Assembly: GCA_030248215.1 (NCBI GenBank)
Contig: JASANG010002344.1
Coordinates: 1-64,000 of the forward strand
Reading direction: 5' to 3'
DNA length: 64,000 nucleotides
Source: Enoplolaimus lenunculus
Taxonomy: Eukaryota; Nematoda; Enoplea; Enoplida; Thoracostomopsidae
Shown: piece after piece, positions 13,374-25,876 of the stretch
Layout: each line of letters starts with the position of its first letter
Position numbering within the stretch: the stretch's first letter is position 1
Notes under the pieces: model-generated
What the model was told of the DNA's origin: nothing
The model's database searches: none
The model's input: the letters and a program-made list of their open reading frames with translations, nothing else
Position numbers and translations under genes: made by a program

Positions 13374-13391
13374 ACACCAGCGTTGTCGCCA
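13374..13391 (-). other. Possible tRNA primer-binding site
   Basis: Minus strand reads TGGCGACAACGCTGGTGT. It begins with TGG, as sites complementary to a tRNA 3' CCA do. No adjacent CA marks an LTR end, so this is tentative. If right, the LTR would run from here to 17858. Confidence 0.25.
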
Positions 13392-14549
13392 ACGACAGGC
13401 AAAATTCTAGGCCAAAATTTAACCACACCCCCTACGTGTAACCGGAAAATTCTAACCGGGCCCCCCTTAAAATTCTTACAAAATTTTACCCCTGCGCGAA
13501 ACGCGCATAACCCCCCCTTGCATCAGCGCCCCGAAACTCTCGTGCACACTAAGTCGCCTCCGTGTGCAGAGAGATCGGTTTGCTGTCGCGGCTCGAGCAC
13601 GCGAGCGAAAAACCGAAAAATCTCAAACTGAACTGAATGTTCAGCCTGCGCAGCGTCCTTTTATACTGCTGAGCCCCGAAATTTTAGCCAATGAACGCGC
13701 CCCGAAAACAGACACTGTAACCTCACTCTATTGGATAGAATTCTAGGTGTAAAAACTGACCAATGCAAGGTGAGTAATCTCTAGACTATTAAAAGCCTGT
13801 GATTGGCTGGCGAATTTAACATATAATTTTCCAACGAAACGTTATGCGGGGGTTAATCTGGTCTACCGCTGTCAGGGGTCTGAATACAGAAACGCGACTT
13901 GGAGCGGGGGCCAAAAAGCATTAACGGGGTTCACCCATACCACCTTTCAAAACAAGACCACCACGTGCAGCTTTTGTGGTAAAACCTCCCCCTTGTTGTC
14001 GGATGCGATCACCTTATAGAATCCTATTACTACGCAAACATTCAAAAAGGAGGTAAACCGTGCATTGTGGGACTGTGAAGCAAAAGAAAAAGGGGTGCAA
14101 AGGTCACAAAAATGGAGATACAAGAGAACATAAATGGCAGTACAACATATACGGGCATAAAAGAATTAGAAACAACTTGAGCACAAAACAATGAACCAAA
14201 ACTGTACACAATAACGGCCTTAGAAAGTCCTAGCTATCACAATAACCTAGCTTAGACAAATTTTCTTCAAGTAGAAGTTTGCATTGTACGAATCCTAACC
14301 CCAAAGTGGGTACTTAGTCAAAAAGCGGCGTAAACCTATGGGAATGGTAGTTTTGGCCAGTGGTAACTCGTTGAATATTCATCTGTAATTGGTCCCACGG
14401 AATGGTTCTCTCAATTGACCAAACTAAATAAGTTGAGAGATAACGATCCTGAACACGGGAACCCAGAAAATCGGTGGCCTTATTTATTAGGCTTGCCCCT
14501 ACTGAGTGTAGGCGTACGGAATTCCAAAACTTGATAACCCCTAGCTTCC

Positions 14550-15800
14550 TAAGAAGACGTCAGCGGACTCTGCTCGGTGTGATTTTACTAACTGGGACGA
14601 TAAACTACTTCAGACGACTTCCAATTCAATGCTACAGTCTGGAAAGTAAAAATCGCACGCCTAAAACACCAAAATTCCCAAAACTTCAACTGATTATAAT
14701 TCTTTAAATATTAACTTGCGGACCATGTTAGGAGTGGTTTTCTTGCTCTACTCGTCAGGCCGAATCGAATGATACCTATTTTAACCCAATAGCTCGAAAA
14801 AGTTGAAATCGCGTTTTCAGGACCGGATCCGTAATTTGTGTGTACACATAAATTGTAAAAGATTTTCAAATGGCCGCAACTTTTTAAGTTTTGATTTGCG
14901 AGCCCAGTTTGGGGTGGTTTTCTTACTCAGCGCGATGCGCGGAATCGAACGGTACCTATTTTTATGGTGGATCGTGAAAAAGTGAAAATCGCATTTTTCA
15001 GGATCCGATCCGTATAGTGTGTACACTTAAAATCTTAGAAATCTTTGATTGACCATAACTCTTTATGCATGGATTTGCGGACAGGGTTTGGGGTGGTTTT
15101 CTTAACCGGCTCGATGAGCTGAATCGATTGATACCAATTTTAGCGCCCATCCCCGGAAAGGTGAAAATCGCGTTTTTTGGACCGGGATCCGTAGAAGCGT
15201 GTACACGTTAATTCTCGAAAGCTTCATAGGCCCATAACTTGTTATCTATTGGCTTCCGGGTAATGTTCAGGGTGGTTTTCTTGATCAGCTCAGCGAGCTG
15301 AGTTGATCAGTATAAATTTTAACGTCCGATCTCAGAAAAGTGAAAATCGCATTTTTCGGACCCGGGCCTCTGGACGGGTATACACAAAATTTCGAAATTT
15401 TCAAACGCCTATAATTTTTAACTGCTGCCTTACGGGCTATAAATGGGATGATTTTCTTGGCCGATGCGATACGAAGAATTGTCAAATACCGGCCTCCGCG
15501 CTTTACATTAGAAAACGAAATTAGCATTTGCCTAAAAATTCCTATCCGCAACCATTATACATAACATAAATTTGCCCTTAACTTCAGATGTCCACTTATA
15601 GCGCAGGTTCGGAGCGGCTTTCTCGGCTAAGACGACGGGTCCAAGATAATTGGGACCGGTTTTCAAATTCGGGAACCCCAAGTTATAATATTATTTCAAA
15701 ATTTAGAGCCCACAAAATTCCAAAATTTGTCGCAAAATCTTGGTTGGTCTAACACGGCAGCCGGGACGGCTTACTCAGCCGATCCGGCGTGCCGAACCCG
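14550..15800. repeat. Diverged ~180-bp tandem array (6-8 units)
   Basis: The anchor GGGGTGGTTTTCTT recurs near 14731, 14911, 15090, 15270 and (decayed) 15445, 15611 and 15765, with a weaker earlier copy near 14573. Spacing is 180, 179 and 180 bp in the centre and shortens outward. Each unit also holds a GAATCGA motif, a GAAAATCGCATTTTT motif and a GTGTACAC motif in the same order. Nothing indicates coding. Confidence 0.8.
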
Positions 15801-17587
15801 AAAATGCCAGCTCCGAACCCGAATTTAAAAATGAAACAAGCCATTCTCATCCAAGCTCAAAAACACGCTAAACCGTTACTCCACTCAATTCTCAATCGTC
15901 TCTAAAATCCTGCTAAACCCTTAAAAAACATAAATTCCTCCTACCCCCTTTGCGTGTCCTACGCCAAAAACACAACTGTCCCCCAGTTCTAAACAAACTA
16001 TCTCCCTAGGCTGAGGCGAGGCGTTGCTTAACTTAAAATTTGAAAATTTTCAAAATTCAAACTGCCGTTATAGACAGCCTTCTTCTTTTCTCTCCCTCTA
16101 CGGTGCACAACACACCCTTACCTCTCTGAAGATCACCGCCGCCCCTTGTGCAAATATCTCGCGGCTCCCCTTCCAAAATGTTGTTTCTGCTTTTGTGATT
16201 TGCCGCGTGTACACCCTCACACAGTTGCGGGGAAGTTTCTAGATATGCGCTCAACGCGATACGGCGGCTGTTCTCATACTAGGGGGCGCAAGTGCCCACC
16301 CATTGAATTACCTTCCGTTGAGCCTATGATTAAGTTAGAGTAATGAGCTCACACCAGGAACGAACATTGCGTCCCAAGGTGAGGCTTAAAGAGCAGAACT
16401 ATGAAGCCCATCCCCCATATGTAACTACATTTCCAAGTTCCTGTGCTGAGTTGCAATTTCCTGTGTGTCTTATCGTGTACATTTATATAGTTCTTCCCGG
16501 GCAGGAGGTATGAGCCTAAAAGGTGGGCCTTTATGAATACGAACTGTAACCAAGACATGTCTAAGGCAGTCTAAATAATCTGAGAACTACATCTAGCCAT
16601 CACTAGCCTCTCAGGCCCGCGCAATTCCTTTTTCTCCTAACCTCGGGGTGTCAACCCCTAATGTGTATTTTAGCAGCGCCCGTGTAGTATGACAGAATGT
16701 GCAAATACGTAGGTATACTTAATTTTGTGCAATCAGCTGACTCTAACAGAACTCCGGAGAGCATGGGGGCGGGACCCAAATTTCTAGGAAGGGCCGGGCC
16801 TAGGTAAGACCTAAAGCTTAACAAGTCCTTTCGACTCTAGAAAATCCCGCTATTTAGACCGCAAATCAATTTCGGGATATGCCACCTAAATCGCCCCCTC
16901 CTTGCTATCTTAGGATTCCTAGACAACTTCAGTCAGTTTCTGTAACATCACTATCCCTTACGAAAAATCTTTGAACAGCATGCTGGGTCTCAGAAAGATA
17001 ACCGGTAAGGATGTCAACACTGTGCAACTACTCTTCTAGTCACTAAAATACCTAGTCATTAAATTGTGCAACTAAAACGTACTAGTCGAATCTAGTCGGG
17101 ACCCGAAACAAAACCACGGCTCACGGGTAGGAGAAAAGGATGAAGGTAATTTAGGGACACATCGCAAGTTGCTATGAACAAAACAAAAGCCTTAAACAAT
17201 CCGAGTTCGATTTTTAAACAAGGATTTGTGCCCTAAACAGTTGACCTTATATAAAGGAAATAGCAACAACCAAAACCAAGACATACGTACGCGCATACAC
17301 ATATAACAACACAAAAAATACATTTAGGTAAAACAGAGTCATGTAAACTGGACCAAAGCATAATGCTCAAAAATAAATCTGTTTACGCCACTGATCATCC
17401 CCTCGAATGCGTCCTGTACCCGACCATCCCCTTCAGTCACTCACTGCTAAATGCGCAGCGCTGGATACGGGTAAAAGAATTTCAAACCGAGTTAAAAGTC
17501 GTGTTTCTAGTCGCATATTGTCTAGTCCGAAAAACTAAGTTATCATCATAAAAACATGCAGGTGCCAGTAACAAGGTATGCATGAAC
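15801..17587. other. Right part of LTR element, no recognisable gene
   Basis: Probably LTR sequence if the proposed primer-binding site is right. No coding region, RNA gene or further repeat was recognised. Confidence 0.35.
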
Positions 17588-17625
17588 AATGATAATAATA
17601 ATAATAATAATAAAAATAATAATAA

Positions 17626-17858
17626 TAATAACGGAAATATGCACGAAAAACAACAATAATAACGGAAATAACAACAACGACAATAATAATGATAATAATA
17701 ATAAACCTGCGTACAAAGTAAAAATTGGTTCCTGAGGGCACGCGGCGTTATGTAGTCCGGTGTGATAGTGGTCATATAGTAAATCGCCAAAATCGTGCCC
17801 GCCTTTATAAATTAACTCCGTTTAGAGATGTGGTCAGAGCAGAACAGTGTCCCTGACA
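17626..17858 (-). repeat. Right terminal repeat (LTR), part matching the left copy
   Basis: Direct copy of 1-241. The true inner edge is unknown because the partner leaves the window; the repeat may reach as far left as about 13.4 kb. On the minus strand it starts TGTCAGGGAC and has a TTTATAAAGG box about 50 bp in, a plausible U3 promoter. AAT microsatellites (17588-17632 and about 17682-17702) account for most of the difference from the left copy. Confidence 0.75.
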
Positions 17859-19093
17859 ATATTGCCCTTGTTTACAAAATCGTAAGTGGTAAATTGACAC
17901 AATTTCACTAGTTGAATTTGAAAAAGGGGTAGCAGTTGGAATTTAAAAGTTTTCGAATCCAATTTCCTTTTTCTAGCGATTTACAAAACCTTACTTGTCA
18001 ATGGTTGCGTCAATTTTCCACACGGCGCCCACACGATAAAATTGATGACGCATCATATTAGAATTCACAAAAATTGGGATACACCTGTATTTATTCATGT
18101 TTACACAACTAATATATTTAGCATACGAAAAAAACTTACTACATTGACTCCTAGCTTTAATCTCGGAGTAACAAATTTACTACATTTAATCCAGTAGTAA
18201 CATTTTATTACCGCATTTTAGCATACTGCTCTAATGTTTAATATTTTTACTCAGATTTAACCCTAGATGAATTGATTATCCAACTCATTGAAATTTACAG
18301 TGTATCTCGGCTATTCCAAATAACACCAAACCCTTTGATGACACTGAGCAAAATATATGAAACGTGCTTTTTTATGTTATCCTCGTGTTGGAGACGCGAA
18401 TGACTGTCCTTTATATCACCACGTTCCAGCCTGTCTCGGTGTTTTATCGCAGCTCGAGCAGGAAATTTGTACGACATTGCGATTCAGGTATAAATTTTTA
18501 TGAAATCAAAATAATTGATTAATTTCAACTTGAAAATGAATTAAGTTTGCCCGAACTTTTCGATTTGGAACTTTAAGTTCGATCTAACGCTATGTGCAGA
18601 GGAAGTTTATGGCTTTAAGACAAATTGCTACACTTGCAAGTTAGATATGCATAATTAATAATAGACTCGTTGACTTAATAGCAATATTTCAAGACCTTTT
18701 GACCTCTCGGCTTGTGGGAACAGAAATGTAAAAATCGCCTACACGGCATAAGATATATCGCGCTTCGTCAGGAAGTGCTGTTTTTCTCAACCTGGTACTT
18801 GTACCATATATTAATCGCAGCGAAATATGTCAAATTCAGTTTGAAGCGTTGAAACTTTTGTGTTGGACGTTGAAAACGCGAATTTTGTTTGATTTAATTC
18901 AGCCGTCACGTTGAAACGAACGGTTTACGTAGTTACAATTAATTGTAACCAGTAAGCACTGATTTACAATAAGTTATACATTTTGGTGATTCATTGAAAA
19001 AGTCATTATTAAAACATATGAAATTATTAACTTTTACAAGTTCCAATTGATCATTTGTTTCAACAGCCAGCCTCACAACGCAATACGATAATA
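17859..19093. other. AT-rich flank of the LTR element
   Basis: No gene seen. At about 18262-18302 a fragment ends in CAACTCATTGAAATTTACAGTG. This is the right end of the CACTG-type MITE family found intact at 29254 and 31781; its left part is missing. Confidence 0.5.
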
Positions 19094-19263
19094 CAGGCCT
19101 ATAGCCAAGGGATGGGACCGGTGGGCTTAGCCCCCCCTGAAAAGGTTTTGGCTTCCCTAGAAAAGTTTGTTTCAACCTTGCCTGTAAGTCACTGAAAACA
19201 CTTGCATGCCCGTCCTGCAAAATTTTAGCGCATCTCAAGCAAGGTGTGCTAGCTATCGGCCTG
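19094..19263. mobile_element. hAT-like MITE, CAGGCC family, copy 1
   Basis: Starts CAGGCCTATAGCCAAGGG and ends CTAGCTATCGGCCTG, imperfect terminal inverted repeats. The interior (CCCCCCTGAAAAG, then a CCTTGCCTGTAA...CACT motif) matches the copy at 43350-43510. No target duplication is visible here, so this copy is older. Confidence 0.6.
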
Positions 19264-19325
19264 CATTAATGTAATTGACAAATTTGATCTGTGTAACTGT
19301 TTAATTTTCACTGATGCCGCCTACA

Positions 19326-19520
19326 AATTATGCTTTTGTAATTACTTTTACAGGACCCTCCCGATTTCCCGGGTAATATTCCAATTTCCCAAAATCCGAT
19401 CTTCTCCGGTAATCCAATTTCCAAAAATAACAATATCCCGGGTATATCCCAAGTTCTCGAAATAGGAATATCCCGGCTAATACCCCAATTTTCCTTGTGA
19501 AATCCAAATATCCTGGCGTA
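19326..19520. repeat. CCCGGGTAATATCCC satellite, outlying block
   Basis: Imperfect repeats of AATTTCCCGGGTAATATCCC-like 20-30-bp units, the same motif as the main array at 20540-22150. Confidence 0.7.
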
Positions 19521-19534
19521 TTCAAAATCGGCTT

Positions 19535-19720
19535 GGGCTGAGTTTTAGGTTCAAAGTCCAGCTTAATCTTTAGTCTCAGTTTAAGCTTAGGCGGCTATTC
19601 AGAAGTTTAAGTTTAAACTCAGGTTTAGTCTTAAGCTTGAGCCTAAGATTATAGGGTAACGTTTAGGTGTAGGTTCAGGTTCACGCGTAGGCTTGACAGG
19701 TCCATAGGCCGGCAGACTGA
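19535..19720. repeat. Degenerate TTTAGGC/CTTAAGC tract
   Basis: Loose succession of GTTTAGG, CTTAAGC and TTAGGC words resembling the interior of the TTAGGC-bearing MITEs, but no element ends are visible. Confidence 0.4.
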
Positions 19721-19734
19721 TGCAATGCTCAACC

Positions 19735-20290
19735 CCTCTCTAGCCAAACTGGCATTTTTGTATTCTCCACAGTAAGACACTCGCCCACATAAAACATCAT
19801 TTTATTCAATTGCGTTTTCAGTGAAGCTGCCAACCCCCAAACTCCCACAAAAAGCAATTCATAATTTGAGCCAAGGTTTTGGACTGTGTCTAAACTATCA
19901 GTTCGGATTCCCCGCAATTGAGAAACTCGCTCACATAAAACAATTTTCTTTAATTGCGTTTTCACGACGGGTCTGTCGAGCCTCAAACTTTCACACAAAG
20001 CAATTCATTGATTGAACAAAAATTTATGAGTGTATTACAGCTTAATTGTGAGAACCGCTTATTGCGGGGGTTTGAGGGGGGGCAGCCCCCTATCTTGTTC
20101 ACAGTCCCTTAAATTTCGGGAGGTTTAGGGGCGAGGTAGCCCCCCTGACAACCTAATTAAAAAAGTTGTCTATAAGGAAGTGGATAATGAAACGTTTTAT
20201 ATAAAGCAGTTGTCTTTTATTGTGTTCTCAAAGGGGTTATTCCCCCAACCCCCCACACTAAGCAATTCACGTATATGTTGAAACTGTATT
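19735..20290. repeat. ~153-bp tandem repeat, two clear copies and a partial third
   Basis: The block ACTCGCCCACATAAAACA...AATTGCGTTTTCA...CACAAAAAGCAATTC (from about 19770) recurs from about 19925 as ACTCGCTCACATAAAACA..., and in shortened form near 20210-20270. Between them, 20045-20155 is a G/C-homopolymer block (GCGGGGG..., then GCAGCCCCC) also seen at 26459-26570. Confidence 0.65.
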
Positions 20291-20539
20291 AAACATTGTT
20301 GTTTTTATGAAATACATTTTTAAAGCAAAATCTTGAAAATATATCACAAACTGTGCATTCCGAGCCGGGGCGATGCCAAGATTTGATATCCGAAGGGCAG
20401 CCCAACTTTTTAACGAAAAACTCAATGTATATCATTGAAAATATATGGGCAACGTAAAATAAAATATCGGTTTAAATTAGTACAAACGGGCAATCACCCC
20501 TCCCGTAAAGTTGGGGATTATATACAAAAAATTTATTTT

Positions 20540-22150
20540 CCCAAAGTCCTATTCTAAAGGATAATATCTAAATTTCCCAAAATCCCAGTTTCCGAGTAAT
20601 AGGCCCAATTTCCAAAATGCCGACCGAAAAATGTAGCGTCGAAAATAGCAATTTTCCGGCAGAATCCCAATTTGCCAAAATCCCAATTTTCCGGGTAATA
20701 TTCTAACATCCCAATTTCCCAGGTAATATCCCAATTTCACAAAATCCCGAACATAAATGGTTGCGCCGAAAATCGAAATTTCCCGAGAGAATTCCAATTT
20801 CCCAAAGTCCCAATTTCACAGGTAATAGGCCCAATTCCCAAAGTCACAATTTCCCGGGTAATATCCCAATTTACCAATATTCAATACCTTGTAATATCCG
20901 AATTTCCTAAAACCCCGAGCGGAAAAGGTTGCGCCGAAAATCGCAGTTGTCCGGCAGAATCCCAATTTCCCAAATTTTTAATTTCCCGGGTAATATCGCA
21001 ATATCCCAACTTCCCGGGTTCCTAATATCCCAGTTTCCCAAAATCTCGAACCAAAATGGTTGCGCCGAAAATTGCAATTTTCCGGAAGAATTACAATTTC
21101 CCAAAATCCCAATGTTTTAGCTAATATCCCAATTGCGCAATATTCCAATTTACCGGGTTATATCCCTGATTCCCAAAACCACACTTTCTCAAAATCCCGA
21201 GCGAAAATGGTTGCGCCAAAAAGTGCAATTTCCCGGTGTAGGCAGAATCGCAACCTCGCGGGTAATATCCGAACTTCCCAAATTCTCAGTTTTAGGGTAA
21301 TATTCTAATTTGACAAAACCCCAATTTACCAAAAACCCTAGTGAAACATGTTGCGCCTGAAATCGCAACAAACTGGCAGAATACTATTTTCATGAAATAC
21401 CAATTTTCCGGGTATATAATATCCCAAAACTCCTATTTCCCGGGTAATATCCCAATTTCACGCAATCCCGAACATAAATGGTTGCGCCGAAAATCGGAAT
21501 TTCCCGGGAGAATTCCAATTTCCCAAAGTCCCCATTTCCCGAGTAATAGTCCCAATTTCCCATAATCCCAGTTGCCGGGTAATATCCAAATTTCCCAATG
21601 TTCAATTTACAGGGTAATATCTCGATTTCCCAAAATCTCGAAAAAAATGGTTGCGCCGAAAATCGCAGTTTCGGGGCAGAATCCCAATTTCCCAAATTTT
21701 CAATTTCCCGGGTAATATCGCAATATCCGTTCTGGCTAATATCCCAATTGCCCAATATTCCAATTTACCGAGTTATATCTCTGATTCCCAAAACCACACT
21801 TTCTCAAAATCCCGAGCGAAAACGGTTGCGCCAAAAAGTGCAATTTGCCGGTATAGGCAGAATCGCAATCTCGCGGGTAATATCCGAAATACCCAAAATG
21901 CCAGTTTTCGGGTAATATCCCAATTTACCATAACCCCAATTTACCAGAATCCATAGCGAAACAGGTTGCGCCCGAAATCTTAATTTCCCGGCAGAATCGT
22001 ATTAATTTTCCAAAATCTCAATTTCCTGGGTAATATTCGAAATTCCCAAAATCCTAATTTCCCGCGTAATATCGCTATTTTACCAATCACTCAAAATCGT
22101 AAGCGAAAAATTTGCGCCCGAAATCGCAATTTTCCGGCAGAATTGGGCGA
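20540..22150. repeat. Hierarchical satellite with CCCGGGTAATATCCC units
   Basis: The basic unit of about 25 bp is variants of CCCAATTTCCCGGGTAATAT. About every 130-173 bp there is a spacer beginning GGTTGCGCCGAAAATCGCAA and leading into CCGGCAGAAT; I see roughly eleven (near 20760, 20928, 21058, 21210, 21350, 21480, 21650, 21823, 21965, 22100 and one before). A longer period is also present: 20749-21000 matches 21472-21725, and 21128-21270 matches 21745-21885. The repeated 60-120-residue frames here, rich in NWDFGKLGYYPGN-like words, are products of the repeat. Confidence 0.9.
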
Positions 22151-22289
22151 TACAGCTCATAAAGTATTTGCAAGCGTAGGATTAATTTAATGAAAAAACT
22201 AGTGGCAAACAGTCAGTAGAGCTCCGATGATTCTGCTTTTTCGTTTAATCTTACCTAAATGATTGTTGAAAAAATCTTGCAACCTAAAC

Positions 22290-22565
22290 AATATCCCTTT
22301 CACTCAAAGAGTATACTATGAGGATGGACAACTAAATACAAACAATATACAAGCAATACAGACACTGAGCAGTATTTATCAATTCTAACATATATGAGCA
22401 GTGAAACAACCATACAAGACGTTCGAGCCTCTTCGAAATAGAGCGTTAAGCTCCTACCGTTGAGTGGCCATTGCAAACGGCTGTCACCCGAGAGACTGGG
22501 TATCGAATATTAATTTGAAATTACTTCTCATATGAAATTGAAAAATATTCATGTGAGAAAGGGTT
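22290..22565 (+). mobile_element. tRNA-derived SINE, copy 1
   Basis: Matches the reverse complement of 36979-37229 over most of its length. The tRNA-like part holds an A-box-like ACCGTTGAGTGG (near 22458) and a decayed B-box GGTATCGAATATT (near 22500). A 5' stretch with ACACTGAGCAGT precedes it and ATTCATGTGAGAA ends it. Confidence 0.65.
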
Positions 22566-25500
22566 AATTAGGATTGAACGGTTTGAATGCGATGTTGAGA
22601 AAAACGAAAAGTTGGTGTTTGTGCTTTTATAGCACGTTTGTGCAGCCAGCCAGTATTTCTGCTCCGATAACTCAGCCGAGTGGTACCTTGATTTGCAGAT
22701 TGACACGTTGCTGCGGTCAGGTAGGTGTAGAATGAATATAAACTCTATCCACGCAATTAATGCTACGCCAACAATAAAAATTAAATAAGCTAAGTTGAAA
22801 ATGTGATTTTGGTGAAACAGTTTAGTCAGATAGAATATGATTTACTAAAAATCAAACCAGGTTAAGATACATAAAATTCGCAATTATTAATCAATATAAT
22901 TAATATTAGCAAGAGGCCAAACCACACCATAACAGTTCTGTTAATGATAGCTGCAGGATATGAAACCAAAATTGTTACAAAAACGGCTTAAGAAGTGCAT
23001 CAGCCGTAAAACTTTCGCAACTTCATTCAGTAATTATATGTGTTCACACAACCGTGTATCCTTTCAAGTAGCCATGCGTTATATACTGTACAAAATAGTG
23101 CTTGCTTATTTTTGAAGTTTCTCAGAATTTAATACTGTTTCAAAAAAACATTTCTATCATGATAATTCAAGTTCAGTTTGTTCTGAATAAAACCTAAACT
23201 CGAAATATCAACATGCAAAATAGATTGCTATTTTTGCACACAGTGACGCTGGTTTTGCGCATCCGGCAAATAACCTGTTTTGGGTATACGTATGTATGTT
23301 CAGTGTCAATTTTCCTTCCTGTAGAACAGGTACTCTGAATTACCAAATCGCCTTTAGTACTCGGACGAGCTTATAAATTGTGCATCGGCGGCAATGATAG
23401 ACACCGGAAATAACCAATGGTTAACAGTTTTTCAGGTTGTTTTCGGTTTTTTTCCGAGTGAGTAGTAAAAACGAAAAAAGGTTTTTATAAAAATATAGTA
23501 ATATTTAGCAAATAACTTGCAGAAAACGTAACAGTGAGAACACGCGTCGCTGAAATCTATCAGAAATTGGTTTTTCTCACGCCTCCCATCCGGAACAAGT
23601 TTTATAAAGTTCAAACAGCCGCTGGTTTTATATTTTGTACTGCTCATTTGATTTGGTTTATCAGACGTTTTTGTTGCTTGTGTTACCTGTATAAAACCAC
23701 GATGAAGTTAAAGTGTAAGCAGACGGAACTCCTACAAATTTTATTTTTGTTGCTGCGGAAGTTGTTGCTGCCGTTGTTGTTGCAGTTAATGTGGTTGCTG
23801 TTGCTGTTATTACAGGGTAGATTTTCTGCTGACCTCATCCACTCATGACTGGTAGCTGGCAAATATCATTTATTAGAGATATCTGACAAATTTGTAATGG
23901 GTTCTTAATGCTTTTGAAGCATTTTCCAATCGATTCAATTTTTCCAAAAAACATTGATACATGGCATATCCATGCTAGTATCAAAGGGTTAATAGCAAAA
24001 TTTATCCAAGTTGAGACAGGGCTGTATGACCACATACTCATCTTGATCAAGGTTTCAGTGTTTATATTCAAGTTCTCAGTAATGAAGCTAAGGTATGTGA
24101 GCAGGAAGCGGAACATAAACCTAAACCTAAGAGTACTTAAGGATACGTCTAAAACTAAGGCGGTAAGACTAGGACTTAGTTCGGGTGCCCAACGTATTGG
24201 CGGGTGCGGTTCAAGGCATGTATCAACCTAAACCATGACCTGATCCAGCGAAGACTATATAGTGTTTACGGTGGGGAGAATACTATTTCTGATATGAAGT
24301 TTCCACTATGCGATATATGCTTGTAGTCTGTACTTCAATATCAAAAGTAGTTTTTTTCCAATTTCGCTTGAAATTAACACTCACAGCGTTAACTGTTGGC
24401 TTTAGGTTTTGCTAAAATTAGGCTTGCTCAACATTCCTTGAATAATCCGTATTAAATAGGCACTCAGTACAATTGTGTTCAACGATAACGTTTCGTAAAC
24501 TAAGCTCGCATTAGGGAATAATTTCGGTTAATTACTTAAAGCATGACTGCCGGTATTCATTGAAGCTGCTTCACCTTTTATTCTTTTATATCAGTTGAAA
24601 CGCTATGTCGCATAAAACCTGTTGTCAACAATAATCTTGATGAAAGTTTTATTTCTATAGTCTGAACAAACCCTACAGCGCTCGCAACGAAATATTAAAC
24701 GTCCAAGTGTAGAACAATTGTACTAGGTGCTTAACTGAGCGATGCATTTTCTTGCTCACGTCTTCGGCCTTCAAATCAAAAATTTTTTAACAGCGTTAAA
24801 AGACTATTATGTTTGAAGTTTTTGTCTCTTTCTGCAAGTCTTCCTTCGCCCTCCAGTAATAATTCTCGGTTACGGGCCTGATTTTCTCGTAAAATAGATT
24901 AATTTTCGAATGATACCTTGAAACTACTACTTCGTTTTATGATTCGCTGAATAGTCGGTAAGCATAATAGTTATATTAATTAATGGTTTCAGTGCAGTTA
25001 CGTTGCAACACAAGTGCCTTTCCATGCCAATGCTATTTTGTAAACGATTAAGATGGGCAGATTAATCTAAATTATTATCATGGTTTCATCTCTTCAATTC
25101 TTAAATTAGAATTAATTGCTGACTAAATATTCTATCTGAATATTAACAAAAGACATTTTTGGCTTACCTAAAGCTACGCAATTATAACGTAACTTACGTC
25201 AATTAAATGTGAGTTTTATGTTCTACGAATCAGAAAATGTTATTTTTCACCTTTTCAATGTGCGAATGAAATTTTGTATTTTTATACACCTGGTTTTGAA
25301 AGTTTAGAAACCAAGCATATGCAGATGGTATTGAGACAGCTGACAGGGGTGCGGGTCCAAGTTTAACGCATACATATTTATCTGTCAGTTCCTCAGTGAA
25401 TCATTATTAACGGTTTGCCTATTTTAGCTTTTGGGAAATAAGTAAAAATTCAGCACGGACCAGCACTGTAGAGTTAAAATAGAATAATGAAGAAAGTCAG

Positions 25501-25599
25501 ACGCATTTCAAGACTATATAATATATCGTGTTACTGAACTTTGTTAATGTGGGGCCAGGCCAACAAATGGAAAATATTGCGGCAGTGCTCGTGATTTTT
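22566..25599. other. Gene-poor AT-rich stretch
   Basis: No gene recognised. A GTT/GCT triplet run at about 23750-23812 produces a leucine-rich frame (23534-23848). Its internal Met at 23701 followed by many leucines looks like a signal peptide only because of the triplets. A loose CCTAAACCTAAG tract lies at 24115-24235. Confidence 0.4.
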
Positions 25600-25876
25600 A
25601 TACCATAATTTAAATTTGATGTATGTTGACAACAAACTTTAACAATTTTCGTAAGATTTAATCAATTGTTTGCAAAAAATCTAATGCAACTAGTGCATGA
25701 AGTGCAAAATAACAAAAGTACTTTAGGAAATTTGTGCAAAAATCAAAAATCTTGGCAAATTATGTTGCCGAATTGGTTAAAATTGCTTCCGAAGTATATT
25801 TCGAACTTATTTGACAATATTTGTTGACCTCCGGCTAAGGCTCCGGCTCCGGTATTTTTCATCTCCGGTTGCACCC
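25600..25876. mobile_element. Fragment of AGGGTGCAACCGG hAT-like MITE
   Basis: Its right end reads GACCTCCGGCTAAGGCTCCGGCTCCGG, then CTCCGGTTGCACCCTCG, matching the terminal region of the intact copy at 59301-59584. The left end is not identifiable, so the start given is approximate. Confidence 0.45.

Larger units (their letters stand above)
1..17858 (-). mobile_element. Very long LTR-type retroelement, left end cut by window
   Basis: Bases 1-241 and 17626-17858 are the same sequence in direct orientation. They differ by about one substitution plus slippage in an AAT microsatellite, so the insertion looks recent. Both copies stop at the same CCCTGACA; read on the minus strand this is TGTCAGGG, a normal TG start for an LTR. 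The only long frame (1385-3508) is also on the minus strand, so I read the element leftward; orientation is an inference. A possible primer-binding site on the minus strand (TGGCGACAACGCTGGTGT, 13391-13374) would imply an LTR of about 4.4 kb, but no clean LTR edge is visible there. No gag, protease, reverse transcriptase, RNase H or integrase was recognised, so the element looks non-autonomous, or its coding part is beyond recognition. Alternative: a large composite insertion flanked by direct repeats. Confidence 0.7.

Noticed and set aside
242-17625. Recognisable gag-pol in the LTR element
   Set aside because: No segment showed reverse transcriptase, protease or integrase signatures on either strand that I could identify.
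20549-21956. Several 60-120-residue proteins rich in NWDFGKLGYYPGN-like words
   Set aside because: They are translations of the CCCGGGTAATATCCC satellite and occur on both strands.
23534-23848. Leucine-rich secreted protein
   Set aside because: The leucine run is coded by GTT/GCT/TTG triplets, no splice partner or family was found, and the first half looks random.
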